Assembly (NCBI RefSeq): GCF_905372335.1
Contig: NZ_CAJPOU010000019.1
Location: 1-29,498 of the forward strand
Origin: Streptococcus sp. A12
Lineage (GTDB): Bacteria; Bacillota; Bacilli; Lactobacillales; Streptococcaceae
DNA length: 29,498 nt
Direction of reading: 5' to 3'
The translations under genes and the position numbers were made by a program. Of the stretch, positions 16,177-22,809 are shown in pieces (the stretch's first letter is position 1; each line of letters begins with the position of its first letter). The notes beneath the pieces were generated by a model. It was not told the DNA's origin, did not search any database, and saw only the letters and a program-made list of their open reading frames with translations.

Positions 16177-16205
16177 TAGACAGGGCCTATAAATAGGAGT
16201 ATAAT
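16177..16205 (+). promoter_or_regulatory. Promoter of the 51-residue membrane protein gene
   Basis: TAGACA (16177-16182), 17 bp, TATAAT (16200-16205), about 30 nt before the start codon. Confidence 0.75.
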
Positions 16206-16234
16206 AGAAAAAAGTGAGAAATGGAGGGTGGATC

Positions 16235-16390
16235 ATGAGATGGATTGTTGGAATCTTTGTTCTGCTCATGATTAAGCCAATTCTTTATCTATTGAAAGGT
16301 CTCTGGTTTGTCGCGGAACTCTTCTTTATGTTCCTCTTTGTCAAAATTTTACTAGGAACCATGAGATGGATCTTTAATTGGGGAAGTTAA
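16235..16390 (+). CDS. Small hydrophobic membrane protein, 51 residues, unknown function
   Basis: ORF beginning MRWIVGIFVLLMIKPILYLL and ending in NWGS. It has a strong ribosome site (GGAGGGTG, 5 nt before ATG), a consensus promoter and a terminator, so it is very likely a real gene. Two hydrophobic stretches, about 3-21 and 24-41, could be a membrane hairpin or one long segment. MRWI occurs near both ends. There are few charges and no Cys. I do not recognise the family. It lies between hup and perR in its own transcription unit. Possible roles include a regulatory small membrane protein or a toxin-like peptide, but nothing in the sequence decides this. Confidence 0.75.
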   Translation: MRWIVGIFVLLMIKPILYLLKGLWFVAELFFMFLFVKILLGTMRWIFNWGS

Positions 16391-16403
16391 GATTAGATAT
16401 AAA

Positions 16404-16455
16404 AAAGTGTGGGAGTAATGGAGCTTGATTCGAGCTGATTTAATCCTGCACTTTT
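16404..16455 (+). terminator. Terminator of the small membrane protein gene
   Basis: AAAGTGTGGGA (16404-16414) pairs over 11 positions with TCCTGCACTTT (16444-16454). A second internal AGCT/AGCT stem sits in the loop. The T-run is short (four T, then CC). Confidence 0.6.
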
Positions 16456-16497
16456 CCTTATTTACAAACATTCTAATTAGGCAAAATGTAGTATTCG

Positions 16498-16506
16498 TGA
16501 TATAAT
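16498..16506 (+). promoter_or_regulatory. perR promoter, extended -10
   Basis: TGATATAAT, 33 nt upstream of the perR ATG. TTCTAATTAG at 16470-16479 resembles half of a Per box but is not a full match. Confidence 0.75.
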
Positions 16507-16539
16507 AGTTTTAAAGAAGAGACAGAAAGGGGAAAGACC

Positions 16540-16998
16540 ATGCTAGCTTGTTTAACACTCGATTCCATTCAACAAGAAAAAGTGGAAGATGTATTGCAAC
16601 ACCTGCGTGAAAAATCTGTACGGATTACAGAGACGCGTCGGGCAGTCCTTTCCTATCTTGTCAAAAGCCAGGAACATCCAAGTGCGGATGCCATCTATCA
16701 GGACTTGAAACCAGCCTTTCCCAATATGAGTCTGGCAACCGTTTATAACAATCTCAAGGTCCTTATTGAAGAAGGCTTTGTTTCAGAAATAAAAGTACGC
16801 AATGACACCACGACCTACTTTGACTTTATGGGACACGATCATTTAAATCTGATTTGTGAGTCTTGTGGGAAGATTGATGATATTGATATCGAAGTTCCAG
16901 ACGTGAGAGCAGAAGCGAGAGAAAAAAGTGGCTACGTCATTACCAAGTGCCAAACCACAGTTTATGGCCTTTGTCCGGAATGCCAGAAGCAACAGTAG
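16540..16998 (+). CDS. perR: Fur family peroxide-responsive repressor PerR
   Basis: 152-residue metal-dependent repressor. The winged helix (about 20-90) carries EHPSADAIYQDL and NMSLATVYNNLKVL. The structural zinc site is C106/C109 (CESC) and C145/C148 (CPEC). Candidate regulatory metal ligands are H46, D95, H99, H101 and an Asp near 113-114, which fits the PerR pattern in which histidine oxidation releases DNA. The sequence is close to streptococcal PerR in the helix region (HLREKSVRITETRR). A Fur or Zur role cannot be fully excluded from sequence. The ribosome site is GAAAGGGGAAAG. The gene is monocistronic. Confidence 0.88.
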   Translation: MLACLTLDSIQQEKVEDVLQHLREKSVRITETRRAVLSYLVKSQEHPSADAIYQDLKPAFPNMSLATVYNNLKVLIEEGFVSEIKVRNDTTTYFDFMGHDHLNLICESCGKIDDIDIEVPDVRAEAREKSGYVITKCQTTVYGLCPECQKQQ

Positions 16999-17012
16999 AA
17001 AAAATGAAAAAG

Positions 17013-17032
17013 GAGCCATCAGGCTCTTTTTT
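17013..17032 (+). terminator. perR terminator
   Basis: GAGCC, loop ATCA, GGCTC, then six T. Confidence 0.88.
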
Positions 17033-17080
17033 GTATATCATAACGACACCAGGATAGTGAAAGAAAAATAGTGAAAATCA

Positions 17081-17089
17081 TGATATAAT
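17081..17089 (+). promoter_or_regulatory. Promoter of the three-gene membrane protein unit
   Basis: TGATATAAT, 33 nt upstream of the 42-residue ORF at 17122. No other convincing promoter is seen before the terminator at 18650. Confidence 0.75.
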
Positions 17090-17121
17090 ATACTTCTGTA
17101 ATCAAACAATAGGAGAACGAG

Positions 17122-17250
17122 ATGAAAAAGCTGGAGAATTTTTCTTGGAAAATGTGGCAGGTCTATGCCTTAGCAGCAGTGACCATTTTTATGATTGGTG
17201 CTATATGGTCTTTCTTTTTCTTGAAAACGGTCCCTCATATAGTTGGATAG
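17122..17250 (+). CDS. Small single-pass membrane protein, 42 residues, unknown function
   Basis: ORF beginning MKKLENFSWKMWQVYALAAV, with AGGAG at 8 nt and an extended -10 promoter at good distance. The N-terminus is positive, followed by one transmembrane segment at about 13-34 (VYALAAVTIFMIGAIWSFFF) and a short tail KTVPHIVG. It is not recognised. It is the first gene of a unit with the two membrane proteins at 17296 and 18099 (45 nt and 2 nt gaps, no terminator between). Confidence 0.72.
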   Translation: MKKLENFSWKMWQVYALAAVTIFMIGAIWSFFFLKTVPHIVG

Positions 17251-17295
17251 GGTAACAATGTTTGTGAGATAAGGACTTATAGAAAGATTTAAAAA

Positions 17296-18096
17296 ATGAA
17301 GATAAAGAGTGAAAAACTAAAAAGTTTACTGGTCATTGTTGGTTTTTTTATCCTTTTATGTATTTGTTTCTATAAAAATTTAGAATCAAATATCAAGGAA
17401 ATCTACAGGAATAATCATTATACAGGAGAGGTTCGGATCACGAGCCTTTCGCTTACAAGTGAAACAAAACTAGTGATTAATGCTAATTATATCTATTCTG
17501 AAACGATTAATGGGAAAGTCGTCTCTATTCCATTGAAGAAACAAATGATGTTGGAACAAGTCATTTTGCCATATTATCCACCTGTAGCTAAAGAAGTACG
17601 TTTTGGATTGCTTGGTGATTCAATAGGAATGTATAGTGAGCCTCCTAGCACGTATGTACCCATTCTTGAAAAAGCCCTAGAATTGAATCCTGAGAGAAAA
17701 AAGTTGGAGCAGGAATTAAAGAAAAAAATAGATCAAAATTCTATCTTAAAAGGATCTAAGGTTGAATTAAAACTTGGTATTTCAAGTAAAATAAAGTATA
17801 TTGGCGGGATACATTGGCTTGAAGATTACGAGAAACAATCGGCGAAGAAGGGACGGAATGTTCTTGGAGGATGGTATGGTTTTCCGGTAAAAGAAGCTTT
17901 AGATAATGATGTCCTATATGTTCAAGTGACATTACCTAAAGGTGTGAAGAGGGATCATATCCGATTTAAGGATGAATTAGAAGCGATTGTACAAACATCG
18001 AGTTTGCCAAATGGTCTCTATGTCTTAGGAACTGTGACAGATTCGAATTTCGATGAGGTTGAGATTGAAGACAGAGTGGTTAAGGAAAGGAATTAA
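17296..18096 (+). CDS. Membrane-anchored protein, 266 residues, unknown function
   Basis: One N-terminal transmembrane segment (about 9-26, KSLLVIVGFFILLCICF) and a lysine-rich start point to a signal anchor with a large domain outside the membrane (30-266). No lipobox and no sortase motif are visible. A charged helix lies at about 133-148 (ERKKLEQELKKKIDQN). The remainder looks beta-rich. No known family is recognised. The ribosome site is weak (AGAAAG about 8 nt before ATG), so translation may depend on the upstream 42-residue gene. The sequence is visibly more AT-rich than gpmA or the xseA cluster, which may reflect transfer or relaxed codon use. It is followed after 2 nt by the 169-residue gene. 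Confidence 0.85.
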   Translation: MKIKSEKLKSLLVIVGFFILLCICFYKNLESNIKEIYRNNHYTGEVRITSLSLTSETKLVINANYIYSETINGKVVSIPLKKQMMLEQVILPYYPPVAKEVRFGLLGDSIGMYSEPPSTYVPILEKALELNPERKKLEQELKKKIDQNSILKGSKVELKLGISSKIKYIGGIHWLEDYEKQSAKKGRNVLGGWYGFPVKEALDNDVLYVQVTLPKGVKRDHIRFKDELEAIVQTSSLPNGLYVLGTVTDSNFDEVEIEDRVVKERN

Positions 18097-18098
18097 AG

Positions 18099-18608
18099 AT
18101 GTCAGAAACAAAACAAGAAAGTAATCTTAGTTTAGTCTGGGAGCTTGCGTTGTATATTGTTCTAGTTCTATCAATTGTTGGATTTCCATTTTTGAATGGT
18201 CTTTATTATTCGTATTCTGATGATTCACAGGTTTTTCTATTTCGAAAAAGCAACTCAGTATTTTGGGGGCAAGAATTTAAAGGTGTGGTGAATTCTTACT
18301 TTATTATTTCTCTCATACTATTAATTGTTTTACCTGTTATAGCCTATTTTATTCATGATTCTTTTGAAAAAAAGGGGTATCCATTTTTGGCTAGCCTGCA
18401 ATCTTTTTTGATTCACCTATCTTGTAGTGTTATTCTAATATATGCTGCATTTTCATTAACAATTCAAAAAGTTTATTATAATTTGGGGTTTGGTGTTTAT
18501 CTTTGTATGCTAATTTATATGGTTCATATGTATAGTGATTTAAAAGATATCAGAAAAATGATTGAACAACGAAATTCCTTGACTGAAGAGAATCAAGCAA
18601 CAGAGTAG
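18099..18608 (+). CDS. Four-helix membrane protein, 169 residues, unknown function
   Basis: Predicted transmembrane segments at about 11-30, 64-86, 99-120 and 128-145. A soluble loop between the first two contains YYSYSDDSQVFLFRKSNSVF, and the acidic/charged C-terminal tail (DLKDIRKMIEQRNSLTEENQ) is probably cytoplasmic. AAGGAAAGG lies upstream, inside the end of the previous gene. The 2-nt gap indicates co-translation with the 266-residue protein, so the two products probably work together at the membrane. The family is not recognised. A terminator follows at 18650. Confidence 0.85.
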   Translation: MSETKQESNLSLVWELALYIVLVLSIVGFPFLNGLYYSYSDDSQVFLFRKSNSVFWGQEFKGVVNSYFIISLILLIVLPVIAYFIHDSFEKKGYPFLASLQSFLIHLSCSVILIYAAFSLTIQKVYYNLGFGVYLCMLIYMVHMYSDLKDIRKMIEQRNSLTEENQATE

Positions 18609-18649
18609 CCTGTCTAAGTGAAAGAAGAAACATTCCTCATTTTCAAACC

Positions 18650-18670
18650 AGAGCCGTTAGGCTCTTTTTT
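18650..18670 (+). terminator. Terminator of the membrane protein unit
   Basis: AGAGCC, loop GTTA with GGCTCT, then T-run. Same GAGCC/GGCTC design as the perR terminator. Confidence 0.88.
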
Positions 18671-18700
18671 GTGAGAAATTGCACTTTTCTATGGTCGCCA

Positions 18701-18724
18701 CTAGATTTTTTACTGAAAATCTAG
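18701..18724. promoter_or_regulatory. Inverted repeat at the gpmA promoter
   Basis: CTAGATTTT, six bases, AAAATCTAG is a perfect 9-bp inverted repeat directly upstream of the candidate -10 boxes TAGAAT (18725-18730) or TAAAAT (18730-18735). It covers the -35 zone, so it may be an operator. It has no T-run and is not a terminator. Confidence 0.5.
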
Positions 18725-18780
18725 TAGAATAAAATAGATAAACGGGGGAAACCTCGGAGAATAAAAAGGAGATCCATCTA

Positions 18781-19473
18781 ATGGTAAAATTGGTTTTTGC
18801 TCGCCACGGTGAGTCTGAATGGAACAAAGCTAACCTTTTCACTGGTTGGGCTGATGTTGATTTGTCTGAAAAAGGTACACAACAAGCGATCGACGCTGGT
18901 AAATTGATCAAAGAAGCTGGTATTGAATTTGACCAAGCTTACACTTCAGTATTGAAACGTGCGATCAAAACAACTAACTTGGCTCTTGAAGCTTCTGACC
19001 AATTGTGGGTTCCAGTTGAAAAATCATGGCGCTTGAACGAACGTCACTACGGTGGTTTGACTGGTAAAAACAAAGCTGAAGCTGCTGAACAATTTGGTGA
19101 TGAGCAAGTTCACATCTGGCGTCGTTCATACGATGTATTGCCTCCAAACATGGATCGCGATGATGAGCACTCAGCACACACTGACCGTCGTTACGCTTCA
19201 CTTGACGACTCAGTGATTCCAGATGCTGAAAACTTGAAAGTGACTTTGGAACGCGCTCTTCCATTCTGGGAAGATAAAATCGCTCCAGCTCTTAAAGATG
19301 GTAAAAACGTATTCGTAGGAGCACACGGTAACTCAATCCGTGCCCTTGTAAAACACATCAAACAATTGTCAGACGACGAAATCATGGATGTGGAAATCCC
19401 TAACTTCCCACCATTGGTATTCGAATTTGACGAAAAATTGAACGTAGTTTCTGAATACTATCTTGGAAAGTAA
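18781..19473 (+). CDS. gpmA: 2,3-bisphosphoglycerate-dependent phosphoglycerate mutase
   Basis: 230-residue glycolytic enzyme that interconverts 3- and 2-phosphoglycerate. The phosphohistidine loop is RHGESEWN (His9). Also present are TGWADVDLSEKG, SVLKRAIKT, NERHYGGLTGKNK and the second catalytic His in VGAHGNSIRALVKH. Codon use is highly biased. The ribosome site is AAAAAGGAG. The leader can form a small GAAA-capped hairpin (18743-18756). It is monocistronic, with a strong terminator at 19502. Confidence 0.97.
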   Translation: MVKLVFARHGESEWNKANLFTGWADVDLSEKGTQQAIDAGKLIKEAGIEFDQAYTSVLKRAIKTTNLALEASDQLWVPVEKSWRLNERHYGGLTGKNKAEAAEQFGDEQVHIWRRSYDVLPPNMDRDDEHSAHTDRRYASLDDSVIPDAENLKVTLERALPFWEDKIAPALKDGKNVFVGAHGNSIRALVKHIKQLSDDEIMDVEIPNFPPLVFEFDEKLNVVSEYYLGK

Positions 19474-19501
19474 GATAGCGGGATTCGTTATCAATCATAG
19501 A

Positions 19502-19525
19502 AAGCTGACTTCGGTCAGCTTTTTT
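19502..19525 (+). terminator. gpmA terminator
   Basis: AAGCTGAC, loop TTCG, GTCAGCTT, then a T-run. Confidence 0.93.
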
Positions 19526-19577
19526 GTTTGTCCGTCGCAGACCTAGCTGTTTTTTGGTTTTCAGGGACTCCTAAAAA

Positions 19578-19586
19578 TGATATAAT
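19578..19586 (+). promoter_or_regulatory. metG promoter, extended -10
   Basis: TGATATAAT about 46 nt upstream of the metG ATG. The leader is short and has no T-box-like motif. Confidence 0.75.
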
Positions 19587-19632
19587 GAAGTGTTATTACA
19601 TAAGGTTTCATTAGCCTTGAAAGGAAAAGAAA

Positions 19633-21624
19633 ATGACAAAATCATTCTACATCACAACTCCTATCTATTACCCATCTGGTAAATTGCATATTGGTTCAGC
19701 TTACACAACCATCGCCTGTGACGTCTTGGCACGTTACAAACGCATGATGAACTACGATGTTTTCTACTTGACTGGTCTCGATGAGCACGGGCAAAAGATC
19801 CAGCAGAAAGCAGAAGAAGCTGGGATTACACCACAAGCTTATGTAGATGGGATGGCGGTTGGAGTGAAAGAACTCTGGCAATTGCTCGATATCTCATATG
19901 ATAAATTCATCCGTACGACAGACGATTACCATGAAAAAGTGGTGGCCCAAGTCTTTGAACGCTTGCTGGCACAAGACGACATCTACCTGGGTGAGTACTC
20001 TGGTTGGTATTCAGTATCTGATGAAGAGTTCTTTACAGAAAGCCAATTGGCTGAGGTTTACCGTGATGAGAATGGGAAGGTTATCGGTGGGGTAGCCCCA
20101 TCAGGCCACGAAGTAGAATGGGTTTCTGAAGAATCTTACTTCCTTCGCCTCAGCAAATACCAAGATCGCTTGGTTGAATTTTTCAAATCCCAACCTGATT
20201 TCATCACGCCAGATGGCCGTCTCAATGAAATGTTGAAAAACTTCATCGAGCCAGGTTTGGAAGACTTGGCGGTATCTCGTACCACCTTTACCTGGGGTGT
20301 GCCAGTTCCATCGAATCCAAAACACGTGGTCTATGTATGGATTGATGCCCTTCTTAACTACGTGACAGCTCTTGGTTATGACCAAGATGAGCATGGCAAC
20401 TTTGACAAGTTCTGGAACGGAACTGTCTTCCACATGGTCGGAAAAGACATCCTTCGTTTCCACTCCATCTACTGGCCAATTCTTCTCATGATGTTGGATG
20501 TTAAATTGCCAGAACGTTTGATTGCCCATGGTTGGTTTGTCATGAAAGACGGCAAGATGTCTAAGTCTAAAGGGAATGTCATCTACCCAGAAATGTTGGT
20601 GGAACGCTTCGGCTTGGATCCACTCCGTTACTACCTCATGCGTAGCCTTCCAGTTGGTTCTGATGGGACCTTCACACCAGAAGACTACGTGGCTCGTATC
20701 AACTATGAATTGGCCAATGACCTTGGAAACCTCCTCAACCGGACGGTAGCCATGATTAACAAATACTTTGGTGGTCAAGTTCCAGCTTATGTCGAAAATG
20801 TCACTGCATTTGATGCTGATTTGGCTAAGGTGGTTGAAGAAAACATCGCAGAATACCACAAGCAAATGAATGCGGTGGATTACCCACGCGCTTTGGAAGC
20901 CGTATGGAACATCATCTCTCGTACCAACAAGTACATTGATGAGACAGCTCCTTGGGTCCTCGCTAAAGAAGATGGTGACAAGGAACAATTGGCAGCAGTC
21001 ATGGCTCACTTGGCAGCTAGCCTTCGTGTTGTGGCTCATTTGATCCAACCATTTATGATGAACACCTCAAATGCCATCATGGAACAACTTGGTTTGGGCT
21101 TGGACTTTGATCTTGAAAACTTGACTTTAGCAGGCTTCCCTGAAAATGTCACAGTGGTTGCCAAAGGAACTCCAATCTTCCCACGTCTTGACATGGAAGA
21201 AGAAATTGCCTACATCCAATCTCAAATGACTGCAGGCAAGCCACAAGAAAAAGAATGGATTCCAGAAGAAGTGGAACTCAAGTCTGAAAAAGATGAGATC
21301 AAATTTGAAGACTTTGACAAGGTTGAAATCCGTGTAGCAGAGGTCAAAGAAGTGGAACGCGTCGAAGGATCAGACAAACTGCTTCGCTTCCGCCTTGACG
21401 CTGGTGACGGTGAAGATCGTCAAATCCTCTCAGGTATCGCTCAATTCTATCCAAATGAACAAGAATTGGTCGGCAAGAAACTTCAAATCGTGGCCAACCT
21501 CAAACCACGTAAGATGATGAAGAAATATGTCAGCCAAGGCATGATTCTTTCCGCAGAACACGGGGATCAATTAACAGTCTTAACTGTTGATCCATCTGTT
21601 CCAAATGGAAGCATCATCGGGTAA
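19633..21624 (+). CDS. metG: Methionyl-tRNA synthetase
   Basis: 663-residue class I synthetase that charges tRNA-Met. HIGS lies at residues 19-22 and KMSKS at 308-312. The insert knuckle (AEVYRDENGKVIGGVAPSGHEVEWV) has no Cys, so it is a zinc-free variant. The C-terminal Trbp111/EMAP-like tRNA-binding domain (about 560-663, FEDFDKVEIRVAEVKEVERV) promotes dimerisation. The length fits the long form with this appended domain. AAAGGAAAAG precedes the start. The gene is monocistronic. Confidence 0.97.
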   Translation: MTKSFYITTPIYYPSGKLHIGSAYTTIACDVLARYKRMMNYDVFYLTGLDEHGQKIQQKAEEAGITPQAYVDGMAVGVKELWQLLDISYDKFIRTTDDYHEKVVAQVFERLLAQDDIYLGEYSGWYSVSDEEFFTESQLAEVYRDENGKVIGGVAPSGHEVEWVSEESYFLRLSKYQDRLVEFFKSQPDFITPDGRLNEMLKNFIEPGLEDLAVSRTTFTWGVPVPSNPKHVVYVWIDALLNYVTALGYDQDEHGNFDKFWNGTVFHMVGKDILRFHSIYWPILLMMLDVKLPERLIAHGWFVMKDGKMSKSKGNVIYPEMLVERFGLDPLRYYLMRSLPVGSDGTFTPEDYVARINYELANDLGNLLNRTVAMINKYFGGQVPAYVENVTAFDADLAKVVEENIAEYHKQMNAVDYPRALEAVWNIISRTNKYIDETAPWVLAKEDGDKEQLAAVMAHLAASLRVVAHLIQPFMMNTSNAIMEQLGLGLDFDLENLTLAGFPENVTVVAKGTPIFPRLDMEEEIAYIQSQMTAGKPQEKEWIPEEVELKSEKDEIKFEDFDKVEIRVAEVKEVERVEGSDKLLRFRLDAGDGEDRQILSGIAQFYPNEQELVGKKLQIVANLKPRKMMKKYVSQGMILSAEHGDQLTVLTVDPSVPNGSIIG

Positions 21625-21634
21625 ACATAGATAA

Positions 21635-21660
21635 AAAAGCACTCCCGCGGGAGTGCTTTT
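21635..21660. terminator. Bidirectional terminator after metG
   Basis: Perfect 26-base palindrome, AAAAGCACTCCCG and its complement, 10 nt after the metG stop. T-runs are present in both directions, so it can also stop the minus-strand unit that ends at 21897. Confidence 0.85.
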
Positions 21661-21716
21661 CTTGTATTGATATGGTTCCCATCATTGAATTTTACAAGGA
21701 TGGTAGATGAGTCCTA

Positions 21717-21889
21717 TTAGTAATGAATGTTAATGGAGACTTCCGCAGTGAGAAAAGAGTCTGAAACATTTTCGTTTCAAACTCTCGGAAGATTTGAGAC
21801 AGTAGGCTCAAATCTTAGGTATGGAATCCCAAAGGGATTCGCTACTGTCCGTCCTCACCTAAGGAAAGTCTCCGATTACATTACTTAAT
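21717..21889 (-). repeat. Folded RNA-like repeat element, copy 2
   Basis: Same architecture as 2638-2779, in reverse orientation. Closing stem P1 is 21735-21744 with 21863-21873, extended outward with one 5-nt bulge and small defects to about 21717 and 21889. P2 is 21748-21752 with 21854-21858. Hairpins are c 21756-21767/21774-21785, b 21790-21798/21807-21815 and a 21824-21830/21834-21840. Stem sequences differ from copy 1 but all pair. In hairpin c one pair is G-U only when read on the minus strand, supporting that strand as the transcript. It starts 7 nt after the stop of the HTH gene, so it would form the 3' UTR of that mRNA. No ORF. Confidence 0.8.
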
Positions 21890-21896
21890 ACATTTC

Positions 21897-22103
21897 CTAT
21901 TCATCTGGCCGGTATTCCAGGATGTCTCCGGGTTGGCAGTCGAGTTCTTTGCAGATGGCTTCAAGGGTGGTGAAGCGGATGGCTTTGGCCTTACCTGTCT
22001 TGAGAATGGAGAGGTTGGCAGTCGTGATGCCGATTTTGTCGGCTAGCTCGTTGGATTTCATTTTTCGCTTGGCCAGCATGACATCTAGATTGACGATAAT
22101 CAT
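21897..22103 (-). CDS. Small HTH (Cro/CI, YozG-like) transcriptional regulator
   Basis: 68 residues that are almost entirely a helix-turn-helix domain: MIIVNLDVMLAKRKMKSNEL, ADKIGITTANLSILKTGKAK (turn and recognition helix about 21-40), then LEAICKELDCQPGDILEY. AGGAGGGTGCC precedes the ATG, and the gap to the upstream DUF2975 gene is only 10 nt. HTH genes of this type are commonly paired with DUF2975 membrane proteins. The target is probably its own promoter, see 22668-22700. Confidence 0.9.
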   Translation of the reverse strand: MIIVNLDVMLAKRKMKSNELADKIGITTANLSILKTGKAKAIRFTTLEAICKELDCQPGDILEYRPDE

Positions 22104-22113
22104 GGCACCCTCC

Positions 22114-22635
22114 TTAAATGGTTAGCTCATTTTCTTCAGCAATCTCAATCCCTCTCTCTAAAATCTTGCCAAGGACCCAGACGATTGGAACGGCAAGGAG
22201 CAGCCCTGTGTTAAAGGTAAATTGGAAGGTGAAGGGAAGGAGATAAGCATTGCCGCTGGTCTCAAGTGTACCAGACATAAAGGACAAGACCAAGAGAATC
22301 TTCCAAGCTCGGTTGCAAAGAGCAATGTTGGAGTGTGAAAAGATCTTTTCTTGGTAGAGATTTTGGAGGAAGCTGCGAATGGTGAGGAGAAGAAAAATAT
22401 AAATAGCGCTTGAGACTAGTGGGAAGAGCAACTGCCAGAGGGGTTGCAGATGTTTGGGGAAGAGCTGGATGCCATTTACCTCAAAGGACAAGCGTCCAGT
22501 TTGAATGAGATCTTTAAACACTCCCATCCGGGAAAGCAGGTGGACGACCAGTGCAGCCAGGGTCATAAAGCCACAGAAGTAAATGAAAGCCGTTAAGACT
22601 TCAATGACATTTTTTAAGGTTTTTGAGTTTTTCAT
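22114..22635 (-). CDS. DUF2975 family membrane protein
   Basis: 173 residues with four predicted transmembrane helices: about 13-34, 66-86, 107-126 and 134-160. The first loop contains KDLIQTGRLSFEVNGIQLFP. The pattern and the adjoining small HTH gene match the DUF2975/YozG pair common in Firmicutes, whose role is unknown, possibly membrane control of the regulator. AAGGAGG lies at good spacing. It is the first gene of a two-gene unit with its own promoter. Confidence 0.85.
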   Translation of the reverse strand: MKNSKTLKNVIEVLTAFIYFCGFMTLAALVVHLLSRMGVFKDLIQTGRLSFEVNGIQLFPKHLQPLWQLLFPLVSSAIYIFLLLTIRSFLQNLYQEKIFSHSNIALCNRAWKILLVLSFMSGTLETSGNAYLLPFTFQFTFNTGLLLAVPIVWVLGKILERGIEIAEENELTI

Positions 22636-22667
22636 CGCAAGCCTCCTTGAAGTTTATTTATTTTTCA

Positions 22668-22700
22668 CTTATAGTATACTCCTTATAAAAAATAAGTCAA
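22668..22700 (-). promoter_or_regulatory. Promoter of the DUF2975-HTH unit
   Basis: Minus-strand TTGACT (22695-22700), 16 bp, TATACT (22673-22678). The -10 lies in GTATACTATAAG (22668-22679), 11 of 12 bases identical to the -10 region of the divergent gene (22771-22782). Confidence 0.8.
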
Positions 22701-22749
22701 TAAAAAAGTATCGAAAAACAATAAAAAATTTATGAATTTCAGTCAAAAT

Positions 22750-22782
22750 TTGCTTTAAATAGAATTTAAGGTATACTATTAG
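22750..22782 (+). promoter_or_regulatory. Promoter of the 422-residue surface protein gene
   Basis: TTGCTT (22750-22755), 16 bp, TATACT (22772-22777), within GTATACTATTAG. The start codon is 32 nt further, after AAGGAGGTG. Confidence 0.75.
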
Positions 22783-22809
22783 GTACTACCATTTCAAGGA
22801 GGTGTTGAA

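Noticed and set aside
16470..16492. Per box in front of perR
   Set aside because: Only a half-match (TTCTAATTAG); the second half does not follow the consensus.
19529..19545. Third copy of the folded element after gpmA (GTCCGTCGCAG)
   Set aside because: Only a short resemblance to the ACGGAC linker; none of the stems or other linkers is present.
20101..21048. 315-codon open frame on the minus strand within metG
   Set aside because: It is fully inside a certain gene, lacks a ribosome site and reads as a shadow of strongly biased codons.
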